Positions 15,733 to 24,035 of a DNA stretch of 64,000 nt are shown in pieces. The notes under the pieces were generated by a model, which searched no databases, was not told the DNA's origin, and saw only the letters and a program-made list of their open reading frames with translations. Where the stretch lies: NCBI GenBank assembly GCA_964542305.1, contig CAZITX010000013.1:1-64000 (forward strand). Direction: 5' to 3'. Position 1 is the stretch's first letter, and each line of letters starts with the position of its first letter. Source of the stretch: DMER64 sp964542305. Its GTDB lineage: Bacteria > Bacteroidota > Bacteroidia > Bacteroidales > UBA932. The position numbers and the translations under genes were made by a program.

Positions 15733-17034
15733 ATGATAAAGGACTTCAGACGCATACTGGAAGAGTCCATGCCCCCCGGAGAAATTGAGCTTTTACTGGC
15801 TTCACTGGATACTTCCCCGCCCGTCAGCATAAGACAGCACATCCGGAAAACAGATAAGGAACTGTTTCCCGGTACAGAGTCCGTACCGTGGTGCCCGGCA
15901 GGCAGGTACCTGAAAGAACGGCCGGTTTTTACTCTTGATCCACGCTTTCATTCGGGAGCCTATTACGTTCAGGAAGCATCCGGAATGTCTCTTTGGAAAT
16001 TGAAAACCTACTTACAATCCATGAATGCACCCCGTGTACTGGATGCCTGTGCGGCTCCGGGTGGTAAAAGCACCCTGCTGCTGGACATTATGCCCGATGA
16101 CGGATTGCTTGTCAGCAATGAGGCCATTCGCTCCCGGGTGCCTGTCCTGACTCAGAACACGGCACGGTGGGGTTACGCCAACGTTGTGGTCACACAAAAT
16201 GATCCGGAAGCATTTTCCAGGTTGAAGGGGTATTTTGACGTCATTGTCACAGATGTTCCCTGTTCAGGGGAAGGTTTGTTCCGCAAAGAACCGCTATCCA
16301 GAAACAACTGGTCTTTGGCCGGTGTGGATCATTGTGCCTCGCGGCAAAAAAGGATCCTGACAGATTTGTGGCCGTCGCTGAAGGAAGGGGGCCTGCTGTT
16401 TTACAGCACCTGTACCTTTAACAGGAAAGAAGATGAAGATCAGGTGGAATGGATGGTCCGCCATCTGGGCGCACGCGTCTTACTCGGCCCGGAAAAATAT
16501 TTTCCCCATCGCATCCGGGGAGAAGGATTTTTTATGGCACTGCTCCAAAAGGAGGGCGATCCTGCCACTCCTGGAAAAAAGAAGGTCCAGGGCCTGTCGC
16601 AGAAGAAAGGGATTCCCGGTTTTTTAAAAGAAGGTTTTGCGTATTCAATGAAAGGACCTTTGCTAAAAGCATTCCCTGCATCGTGGCAGGCAGACATGAC
16701 AACCCTGGAACAAATCCTGAATGTAGTTCATTCGGGAGTTGCCGTGGCCCGGAAAAAAGGAAACGATTGGGTCCCGGAAGCGGACCTGGCGCTGTCCGTT
16801 GATCTGGAGAAAAGCGCTTTTGAACAATACAGTGTTGATCTGGCCGGGGCTATCTCTTTTTTACGCAGGGACTCACTTGTATTGCCCGCCGGCAAGGAAA
16901 AAGGATTTGTTTTGATAACTTACGATAACATGCCCCTGGGTTTTGTCAAGAACCTGGGATCCCGTTCCAACAACCTGCATCCGATGTCCCGCAGGATACT
17001 TATGCCTGCAGAACGAATAATCAAAACAGACTAA
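15733..17034 (+). CDS. RsmB/RsmF-type RNA cytosine-C5 methyltransferase
   Basis: A 433-residue protein of the NOL1/NOP2/sun family. The SAM-binding motif is LDACAAPGGKST (103-114). The two conserved cysteines are Cys177 in DVPCSGEG and Cys227 in FYSTCTFN; in this family one is the nucleophile and the other releases the product. The length and the C-terminal RsmF-like extension (NMPLGFVKNLGSRSNNLHP) favour a YebU/RsmF-like enzyme that methylates rRNA, though the target base is not shown. Third gene of the pyrE operon. Confidence 0.88.
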   Translation: MIKDFRRILEESMPPGEIELLLASLDTSPPVSIRQHIRKTDKELFPGTESVPWCPAGRYLKERPVFTLDPRFHSGAYYVQEASGMSLWKLKTYLQSMNAPRVLDACAAPGGKSTLLLDIMPDDGLLVSNEAIRSRVPVLTQNTARWGYANVVVTQNDPEAFSRLKGYFDVIVTDVPCSGEGLFRKEPLSRNNWSLAGVDHCASRQKRILTDLWPSLKEGGLLFYSTCTFNRKEDEDQVEWMVRHLGARVLLGPEKYFPHRIRGEGFFMALLQKEGDPATPGKKKVQGLSQKKGIPGFLKEGFAYSMKGPLLKAFPASWQADMTTLEQILNVVHSGVAVARKKGNDWVPEADLALSVDLEKSAFEQYSVDLAGAISFLRRDSLVLPAGKEKGFVLITYDNMPLGFVKNLGSRSNNLHPMSRRILMPAERIIKTD

Positions 17035-17045
17035 ACATAACGGTT

Positions 17046-17954
17046 ATGAAAAAGATGAAAATCCTGACTCCGGAACAATACCGAAAAAAAGGGAGACGTT
17101 TTCACAAAATAGAGAAATTCTTCTCCGGGCCCATGTATGCCCGTATGAAAAAAAAGAATGCCGCATTACGTAAAGAAGTGTTTGTTGAAACAGCCATTGG
17201 AACCATTCGTACGGTCTGGTACGGGTTGAACAATCCCGCTCCATCGCCTCTTCTCATTGACCTGCACGGAGGCGGTTTTATTTTAGGCAGCCCTGAAATG
17301 GATGAGAAAATGAATGTTGCCTGGAGCCTCGATCCGGGATTCCGGATCGTCAGCATTGATTATCCCAAAGCTCCTGACCATCCTTTTCCTGTTGCGGTAG
17401 ACAGGATTTACGATGTTATTGAACATATTTTCGATCACGCTGCGGAATACGGAATAGATACCCAAAGGGTAGCTATAGGCGGACATAGTGCCGGAGCGAA
17501 CCTGGCTACGGTATCTTGTATGAAGGCGAAAAGGTCCGGGAAAATGAATTTTGTCTGCCAGTTTTTAAATTGCCCGCCCCTGGACCTGGCTACAACTGCC
17601 CTTGAGAAACCGCATCCAAAAGGAAGTATCCCCAGGAAAATGTCTTTTATCTTTGATTATTGCTACGTTAACGGGGCGGACGGGCATCATCCTTATATTT
17701 CTCCGGTATATGCCTCTGCAGAGGATCTGAAAGGACTTCCCCCGGCATTGATTATTGTCGGTGGCAGGGATTCCCTCCACGATGAAGGTGTCTACTACTA
17801 CAATAAACTGATAGAGTGCGGAGTAGATGCCCAATTACTGGATTACCCCGATGGCCTTCATTGTTTTATGCTTAAACGTTCGCTCCGGTCAGAAGATGCT
17901 TTTGAGAAGGCGACCGGTTTTCTGAGAAAACACCTGTTTCAGGGATTAAAGTGA
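17046..17954 (+). CDS. Alpha/beta hydrolase of the hormone-sensitive lipase family
   Basis: A 302-residue esterase. It has the HSL-family oxyanion motif HGGGF (74-78), nucleophile elbow GGHSAGA with Ser148, acid in GGRDSLHDEG (near 241) and histidine in DGLHCFML (near 277). There is no signal peptide, so it should be a cytoplasmic carboxylesterase for short acyl esters or amides. It is the last gene of the pyrE operon. Its 3' end overlaps the convergent lolA-like gene by 9 nt. Confidence 0.85.
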   Translation: MKKMKILTPEQYRKKGRRFHKIEKFFSGPMYARMKKKNAALRKEVFVETAIGTIRTVWYGLNNPAPSPLLIDLHGGGFILGSPEMDEKMNVAWSLDPGFRIVSIDYPKAPDHPFPVAVDRIYDVIEHIFDHAAEYGIDTQRVAIGGHSAGANLATVSCMKAKRSGKMNFVCQFLNCPPLDLATTALEKPHPKGSIPRKMSFIFDYCYVNGADGHHPYISPVYASAEDLKGLPPALIIVGGRDSLHDEGVYYYNKLIECGVDAQLLDYPDGLHCFMLKRSLRSEDAFEKATGFLRKHLFQGLK

Positions 17955-18539
17955 AGTATCCGGCGCAAAGAACTTGGCCGGCCGTTCCGGAACAATATCA
18001 AATGATGTTAAAACGATTGAATATTCGGATCCGTCAGATAAAGCATACCGGATATCCAGCGGAGTAAGATCATTAACGGTCATTGAAATTATTATAAAGG
18101 CAAATAGAGATTTCACCGAGTGAGGGACCATGGTGACTTCCCAGACCGTCTCTTCACCGGGATTTTCTTTGCGTACAGGAGTGTCCGGATAGTAAAAATC
18201 CTTGTCCAGCCGGTTGAAGAATGCAGAAGGATTTTCCAGGATATCGGGAGAAGTACTATCGTATGAGAGTTCCTGCCACTCATCCGTTCCTTCATTGTAA
18301 TAGTATTTTATTTCACCGTCGCAGTACACATAAAATTCATCCATGTGTATGTAAAACATATCTCCCTGGAGAATCATGGTCCCGGAAACCGATCCGTTCC
18401 AAAGAAAATTGGTTTCAACGGCCGGTGCCTGACGAATCTTTTCTGCAAATTTTTCCATCAAACCGGCAGTAGTTTGTGCCTGGATTGTGAGTACTGCAAA
18501 CAGAGTGAATATGCCAGTTATAAGACCTTTGATTTTCAT
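17946..18539 (-). CDS. lolA: LolA-like periplasmic lipoprotein carrier
   Basis: A 197-residue protein with a signal peptide (MKIKGLITGIFTLFAVLTIQAQ, cleaved near residue 22). It has the layout of LolA, the periplasmic chaperone that carries lipoproteins to the outer membrane: an N-terminal helix (MEKFAEKIRQAP), a beta-rich body with GTMILQGDMFYI and a C-terminal strand. Similarity is to the fold and to Bacteroidota relatives placed next to ftsK, not to invariant catalytic residues. Its ATG overlaps the ftsK stop by 4 nt. It is the last gene of the long bat-ftsK operon. Confidence 0.75.
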   Translation of the reverse strand: MKIKGLITGIFTLFAVLTIQAQTTAGLMEKFAEKIRQAPAVETNFLWNGSVSGTMILQGDMFYIHMDEFYVYCDGEIKYYYNEGTDEWQELSYDSTSPDILENPSAFFNRLDKDFYYPDTPVRKENPGEETVWEVTMVPHSVKSLFAFIIISMTVNDLTPLDIRYALSDGSEYSIVLTSFDIVPERPAKFFAPDTSL

Positions 18540-20785
18540 TTACTTAAAAAATCATCCAGCATTTCCTGGCTGTTTATCAATAATTCCCTTGGACTGCTTC
18601 CACGCGGCGGGCCCACAATTCCGGCTTCCTCCAATTGGTCCATAATCCTGCCTGCCCGGTTGTATCCCAGATGGAATCTGCGCTGCAATAAAGAAGTGGA
18701 GCCTTCCCCGTTCTGTATGATCAACCTGGCGGCTTCTTCAAACAATTCGTCGCGCTGGCCGCCTGTTGCGGAAACTACATCCTGTCTGTCGGTTTCCGAA
18801 TATTCCGGTAATTCAAAAGCACCCGGATACCCCTGCTGGTTTGCTATATATTCCACCATTCGTTCCACTTCCGGGGTATCAATAAATGCACATTGAACCC
18901 GTAACAAATCGCTTCCGGCAGATATGAGCATATCGCCCCGTCCCACCAACTGGTTTGCCTCGGACACATCAATTATAGTCCTGGAATCTATCTTGGATGC
19001 CACCCGGAATGCGATCCGCGCCGGGAAGTTGGCTTTAATGGTCCCGGTAATGATGTTTGTGGTAGGTCGCTGTGTGGCTATCACCAAATGGATCCCGCAC
19101 GCCCTTCCCATTTGGGCCAAACGCGTAAGCGGACCTTCCACATCCCTTCCGGCCGTCATGATCAAATCCGCAAACTCGTCAATGATCACAACAATAAAGG
19201 GCATGAACCGGTGTCCTTTCAAGGGACTCAAAACCCTTTCCAGGAATTTTTTGTTGTATTCCTTAATATTGCGGACCCCGGCCTTGTTGTACAGCTCCAG
19301 TCTCGCATCCATCTCTATGCACAAGGAATTGAGCGTATAAACGACTTTTTTGGTATCTATGATGATTGGATTCTCGGCATCGGGAAGTTTGGCCAGAAAA
19401 TGGTTTTCAAGTTTTGAATACAAATTCAGTTCTACCCGTTTGGGATCCACCAGCACCAATTTTAAATACGCCGGATGCATTTTGTACAAGAGGGAAGCCA
19501 GTATGGCATTTAAAGCAACCGATTTCCCCTGGCCTGTGGCTCCGGCCACCAGAAGGTGTGGCAATCGTGCCAGGTCCAGCATCACGATTTCATTGGAAAT
19601 GCTTTTCCCCATAACAATGGGCAGATCGTAGCGGGACTCCTTGAATTTGGCAGAATCCAATACGCTCTTCATGGGTACCAGCGAAGGTTTGTCGTTGGCA
19701 ACTTCTATACCCACCATATTTGTCCCGGGAATAGGAGCAATAACCCTCATCCCCCGGGCAGCCAATGACAGCATAATGTCATCTTCCAGCCTGGTAAACT
19801 GGGATATCCTGATCCCGGGAGACAGTACGATCTTGTATAATGTAACAGTGGGTCCCGGAGTGGCCACGATCTTTTCTATCTGTATATCAAATGTTCTCAG
19901 ACACTCAACGATCTTCTGGTTGTTCCGTTCCAGTTCTTCCTGGGAAACTTCGCGTAACTGATTTCGGTAATCCTCCAGCAAACTCAAAGGGGGTTTCCTG
20001 TAACGGGACAGATCTTGTTTGGGATCGTAAAACAACATATCTCCGGCGGTGGATTCTTCTTCAATTTTTTCCACTTCAAACACGGGTTGCTCCGGGCTTT
20101 CGTTTTCCTTTGACTCACGCTGCCGGACCGGTTCTGTGGTTTTGATTTCTCTCTCTGTTATACTTTCAGGTTCATGTATTGAAGTTTCCGGAACGACCAC
20201 GGGTTCAGTTTCTTCTGTTGCTCCGGCTTTAATCTTTCTTTTACGAACCCATCGATAGACAAAGGGCACAAGGAAAGCAGTCAATACGAAAAACAGTACC
20301 ACACCCGTTCCTACCGTTCCCAGCATACTAATAAGCCATTCGTTTACACGGTAGCCGTATGTTCCCCCCACCCCGGCACCGAAAATGTATTCAAGTGAAG
20401 TGAAGCTGAAAATATAGCCCAGTGAAACGGAAAGAATAATGCAGATAAAAGCGGTAATGAAAAACAAGGGAATAATACGAACCTTTTTTATCCTTAATAA
20501 AAAAATGGCCAATGCCGCCAGGAAAAAAGGGATTATAAACGCGCTAATTCCAAAGAGTTCGCCAATAAACAGGTTAGACCAGTAATTGCCAATCAATCCG
20601 GCACTATTGGCCGCCTCTGCCTGCGGATCAGACATTCCCCCTTCTGATAAAAGACTCTGATCTACAGTCCAGGTAAACAGGTAGGAGACAAAAGCTACCA
20701 ACAGGTATAGACCGACAGCCAGGAATAACCATCCTGCTATCAGTCTGAAATTATCACGGATACGTTGTTTTTTGTCACTGGCCAT
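18536..20785 (-). CDS. ftsK: FtsK/SpoIIIE DNA translocase
   Basis: I start it at ATG 20785 (749 residues, MASDKKQRIRDNFRLIAG), just before the first membrane helix; an in-frame extension to 20944 lies wholly inside the DUF4290 gene. Four or five N-terminal membrane segments (about 15-190) are followed by a charged Glu-rich linker and the motor. The motor has Walker A GATGQGKS (near 415) and Walker B VVIIDEFADL (near 535). The C-terminal gamma winged-helix domain (LFEEAARLIIQ..GSTSLLQRRF) reads orienting DNA sequences. It pumps chromosome DNA through the closing septum. It overlaps the genes on both sides by 4-11 nt. Confidence 0.96.
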   Translation of the reverse strand: MASDKKQRIRDNFRLIAGWLFLAVGLYLLVAFVSYLFTWTVDQSLLSEGGMSDPQAEAANSAGLIGNYWSNLFIGELFGISAFIIPFFLAALAIFLLRIKKVRIIPLFFITAFICIILSVSLGYIFSFTSLEYIFGAGVGGTYGYRVNEWLISMLGTVGTGVVLFFVLTAFLVPFVYRWVRKRKIKAGATEETEPVVVPETSIHEPESITEREIKTTEPVRQRESKENESPEQPVFEVEKIEEESTAGDMLFYDPKQDLSRYRKPPLSLLEDYRNQLREVSQEELERNNQKIVECLRTFDIQIEKIVATPGPTVTLYKIVLSPGIRISQFTRLEDDIMLSLAARGMRVIAPIPGTNMVGIEVANDKPSLVPMKSVLDSAKFKESRYDLPIVMGKSISNEIVMLDLARLPHLLVAGATGQGKSVALNAILASLLYKMHPAYLKLVLVDPKRVELNLYSKLENHFLAKLPDAENPIIIDTKKVVYTLNSLCIEMDARLELYNKAGVRNIKEYNKKFLERVLSPLKGHRFMPFIVVIIDEFADLIMTAGRDVEGPLTRLAQMGRACGIHLVIATQRPTTNIITGTIKANFPARIAFRVASKIDSRTIIDVSEANQLVGRGDMLISAGSDLLRVQCAFIDTPEVERMVEYIANQQGYPGAFELPEYSETDRQDVVSATGGQRDELFEEAARLIIQNGEGSTSLLQRRFHLGYNRAGRIMDQLEEAGIVGPPRGSSPRELLINSQEMLDDFLSK

Positions 20786-21416
20786 TGGATGCCGACCTTT
20801 TCTTCTTTTTGTTCTTATGCCATTGTCCCTGGCGCTGTGAGCGTATCCCGGGGGCATTGGGTTGTCTGAATTCACCCTGTATTTCAGATAGTTTGGCGCC
20901 TTCGGGAACAGTAAGCGTTCCATTGGAAAGCGTTCTGATATCATTGAATATGGTCTGGTCAGAAACTGTGTCTTTATTCCAGATCAGGTATTGTTTACGC
21001 ATATAAGAGGCCAGGGCCATGGTCATGGCATCGCGTTCTTCCCCGGCAGGTTTGGCTGCAATAGCCATAACCATATTCTGAATGTTCCGGCCGTAATGCA
21101 TCACTTTAACGGGGTCCCTGTTTGCATCTATGGAATGTGGTTTCCTCACGAAAGTTTCCTTAACCGGAGGTGGAAACGGGGCTTCAACATCCAGTTCATA
21201 GTCGGCAATGATCTGGACATGGACCCATAATTTATGATAAAAATCACTCATTTCGCGCAATTGGGGATTCAATGCACTCATAGCATTGACAATTGCTTTT
21301 ACCTGCCGGGTACGTGCTTCTTTGTCCGTAATTGTTTTGGCTTCGCGGACCATTTCTTGTATGTAACGCCCGTATTCAGGCAGTATCAGCTTCTCTCTCT
21401 GTGTGTTATAATCCAT
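20775..21416 (-). CDS. DUF4290 protein
   Basis: A 213-residue protein of the Bacteroidota family DUF4290 (recognised from MDYNTQREKLILPEYGR and the mostly helical body). No catalytic motif is known. The C-terminal 30 residues are strongly basic and Gln/Arg/Lys-rich (RSQRQGQWHKNKKKKRSA), which suggests nucleic acid or membrane surface contact. It overlaps ftsK by 11 nt and follows batE by 21 nt. The tight link to ftsK suggests a role near cell division or chromosome handling, but this is inference. Confidence 0.85.
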   Translation of the reverse strand: MDYNTQREKLILPEYGRYIQEMVREAKTITDKEARTRQVKAIVNAMSALNPQLREMSDFYHKLWVHVQIIADYELDVEAPFPPPVKETFVRKPHSIDANRDPVKVMHYGRNIQNMVMAIAAKPAGEERDAMTMALASYMRKQYLIWNKDTVSDQTIFNDIRTLSNGTLTVPEGAKLSEIQGEFRQPNAPGIRSQRQGQWHKNKKKKRSASNGQ

Positions 21417-21437
21417 AGGATATTTTATTTCAGGCCA

Positions 21438-22202
21438 CTAATATACAAAAACAATCTCATTCAGAGCCACCCACCCCTGCCGGCCGTCTTCCAGTTCAAT
21501 ACGGGCCCAGGTGCCCATTTGCTCAAGAATACGTACGCGTGTGCCTTCGTGGATCACCAAAAGATCTTTTCCCTGTGTGTCGGGAGCCGCTTTCACAGGA
21601 CTTACCGCTGCCAACACAATCGCAATATCTTTTCTGGTTGCCTGTTTTTTGGATTGCCAGGCAAAAATGGTAGTCATTACGGCAAAAAGAAAAATTATAA
21701 TGGACAGAATGAAAGCTGCTTTACGAAACCTGACACCGCGGGCAAACAGGAAGAGTAAAAAAAACAGGATGGCCAATACCAGTACACCTATTGATACGAC
21801 TCCCCACATGTCTGAAGACATGATCTGGTGGCTTTTCCGGATCCAGTCTGCCACAAAAAATGTAGGGACAGGTTCTATCCTGTCTATACATTGTTCCCGT
21901 GCAATTTCCAGATTATAGGTAATATCGGGATCATTGGGAGCCAGACGCAGTGCCTTTTCATAATACAGGACAGCGTATGCCAAATAACGCATTTTAAAAT
22001 ACGTATTCCCGATATTGTAATACAGATCGGCCGATTCCACCCCGGAATTTTCAATTTCCAAATAATGGTCCAGGGCGTCCTGGTATTGCTCACCGGCATA
22101 ATACGCATTGGCTTCATTCCACAGGCTGTCAGGGATTTCTCCGGCTGCTGCCGTAAGTGATGAAACCAGGCCAAAAACAATGAGAAATAACAACTTTTTC
22201 AT
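21438..22202 (-). CDS. batE: BatE-like TPR and SH3 membrane protein
   Basis: A 254-residue protein with a signal peptide (MKKLLFLIVFGLVSSLTAAAG), two or three TPR-like repeats (about 25-115, with YYNIGNTYFKMRYLAYAVLYYEKALRLAPNDPD split over residues), two membrane helices (about 137-160 and 168-187) and a C-terminal bacterial SH3 domain (about 198-252, GTRVRILEQMGTWARIELEDG). This is the BatE architecture of the Bacteroides aerotolerance operon. It lies 9 nt after batD. The function of Bat proteins is linked to oxygen tolerance and envelope integrity, but the chemistry is unknown. Confidence 0.88.
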   Translation of the reverse strand: MKKLLFLIVFGLVSSLTAAAGEIPDSLWNEANAYYAGEQYQDALDHYLEIENSGVESADLYYNIGNTYFKMRYLAYAVLYYEKALRLAPNDPDITYNLEIAREQCIDRIEPVPTFFVADWIRKSHQIMSSDMWGVVSIGVLVLAILFFLLFLFARGVRFRKAAFILSIIIFLFAVMTTIFAWQSKKQATRKDIAIVLAAVSPVKAAPDTQGKDLLVIHEGTRVRILEQMGTWARIELEDGRQGWVALNEIVFVY

Positions 22203-22211
22203 ACCACTGGT

Positions 22212-24035
22212 CTATTTTAGGGCTTGCTCCATTTTACTTATAGCCTTAACCGCCATATCAAAAATTCTTTCTTTTTCCATTTGTCCGGGATCCGGTGCAT
22301 AGCGGGCATATTCACAGGATTCAATAAGATCCGTGTAATTTTGGATCAGATCCGTCTCCACATTACGTTCCCTCAACATTTCTGTAATCCTTTCACGAGA
22401 ACAATCAGCCTGGGACAGGCCTAATTTATCGGCAATATATCCCCATAAAGCGCGATGCAATTCTTCATAATAGGCTTCAAAAAGCTGTTGTTTCAGTAAT
22501 ACACCGGCCGTTTTTAGCCGTATTCGCGCAATTTTATTGGCTTTGCTGTTTCTAACGCGAATCACATCGCTCATATGTTCACGTCTCTTGTTCAATACCA
22601 CGTATACTATCCAGGTCACTGCCAGGATCAAAATCAAAACAACAAAATACAAATAACTTCCTGTCAGGTATTTCCCTTTGCTGCGCCAGGCAGGAACCGT
22701 CGTCCTTATATAACGTATATCCCGACCCAGGCTCTCCACGGCACGTCTGTGTGTTCCCGGAGTATAGGAAGCACCCGGTGCGGTCAGATCTGTACTTCTT
22801 TCCACTTTCAGTTGCAGGGGCTCGGAACGAATGGTTATGTATCGCTTGCTGTTGATGTCGTAATATGAAAATTCAACAGGATCTATGGTAAAATCCCCGT
22901 GACTTCTTGGAATTACCGGATATTCAAAAGTTTTGGAGCCGGAAAATGTTCCTCCGGTGCTGCGGGAATTGTCTGTGATCTTTGCATCGTAAACTTCAAA
23001 ATCGACAGGAAACGTTACCCGGGGAGCTTCCAGAAGATTGATGTTACCCTCACCTGTAATGGTTATAAACACAGAAACTGCATCGTGTGCCTTAACGGAT
23101 TCTTTCCCTATACCGGCACTTATCGAAAATTTTCCGACAGCGCCCTTAAACGTAGCGGGAGCGCCGGCGGGCAATTCGCTGACATTGACGGTAACGGCAG
23201 GGGCAAGTACCCGTTTGCGAACGGTCTGATAAGAATCGAAAAATTCGTCCAGCAGCGATTGACCACGTCTTGTATTGCGTACCTGGATCACACAGACGAT
23301 CTCCGACGGATCTATCTTTATGGAGCCGGATTGCTGAGGAAGCAACACATAGCGTCTGAGTGTGGCCACCTGGTATATTTCCCCGTTTACATTTTCACGC
23401 TGCCAATCTATCTGTTGGGGCGCATACACTTCCTGGCTCCAGAAACCGTTGAATGTCGGAAAACGAATATCTTCAGCTCCGGACACGTTTACCCGTGTAT
23501 ATAGTTTTAACGTGGCCGTCAGGGGCTCTCCTTTCACTACACGCCGTTTGCTGACATCCAGTCTCAGGAAAACATCCTGATCGGAAATTTCAGTCCCGGT
23601 GACAGGATCCTGTTCGCGAACGGTACCTGCCGGGGAAGAAGACCCCTGGATAACTTCAATGGTGACAGGTTGCGTCCGGTATGTTACTTTATCGGCTACC
23701 ACCGAGGCTTCCCCAATCATAAATTTTCCTGTAGTACCGGCTTCCAGGATATACGTATAACTTACCGACCGGCTTTGAGTCCTCCGCCCGTTTATGTACT
23801 CCAGTCGGTTCATGGTAGAAGTGGTAGGCCCGGCCAATACCATGAAATTTTCCATTTCAGGGGCATTGAAAGTTTCCGGTTCCAGGTTTGTGGCTGTGAA
23901 TACCAGGCGGAATCTTTCTCCGGTGGCTACCACATTTGGTGCTTCAACGGTAAACTGGCCTTGTGCATTCGCCTGTACAAGGCTCAATAAAGTCCATATT
24001 AACAGAATAATTCTTTTCATATTCTTGTTACGCAT
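22212..24035 (-). CDS. batD: BatD aerotolerance membrane protein
   Basis: A 607-residue protein. The start is ATG 24035, which abuts the batBC stop; ATG 24020 gives the same signal peptide (MKRIILLIWTLLSLVQANAQ). The long outside region has tandem Ig-like beta domains of the BatD family, with motifs such as FTVEAPNVVATGERFRLVF and FEYPVIPRSHGDFTI. A single membrane helix near 458-480 is followed by a cytoplasmic helical tail with CSRERITEMLRERNV. It is expected to work with the BatA/BatB VWA proteins at the inner membrane. Its length is typical. Confidence 0.92.
   Translation of the reverse strand: MRNKNMKRIILLIWTLLSLVQANAQGQFTVEAPNVVATGERFRLVFTATNLEPETFNAPEMENFMVLAGPTTSTMNRLEYINGRRTQSRSVSYTYILEAGTTGKFMIGEASVVADKVTYRTQPVTIEVIQGSSSPAGTVREQDPVTGTEISDQDVFLRLDVSKRRVVKGEPLTATLKLYTRVNVSGAEDIRFPTFNGFWSQEVYAPQQIDWQRENVNGEIYQVATLRRYVLLPQQSGSIKIDPSEIVCVIQVRNTRRGQSLLDEFFDSYQTVRKRVLAPAVTVNVSELPAGAPATFKGAVGKFSISAGIGKESVKAHDAVSVFITITGEGNINLLEAPRVTFPVDFEVYDAKITDNSRSTGGTFSGSKTFEYPVIPRSHGDFTIDPVEFSYYDINSKRYITIRSEPLQLKVERSTDLTAPGASYTPGTHRRAVESLGRDIRYIRTTVPAWRSKGKYLTGSYLYFVVLILILAVTWIVYVVLNKRREHMSDVIRVRNSKANKIARIRLKTAGVLLKQQLFEAYYEELHRALWGYIADKLGLSQADCSRERITEMLRERNVETDLIQNYTDLIESCEYARYAPDPGQMEKERIFDMAVKAISKMEQALK

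Noticed and set aside
20786..20944. N-terminal extension of FtsK from 20944
   Set aside because: The 53 extra residues lie fully within the DUF4290 gene and do not look like an FtsK start; ATG 20785 precedes the first membrane helix.
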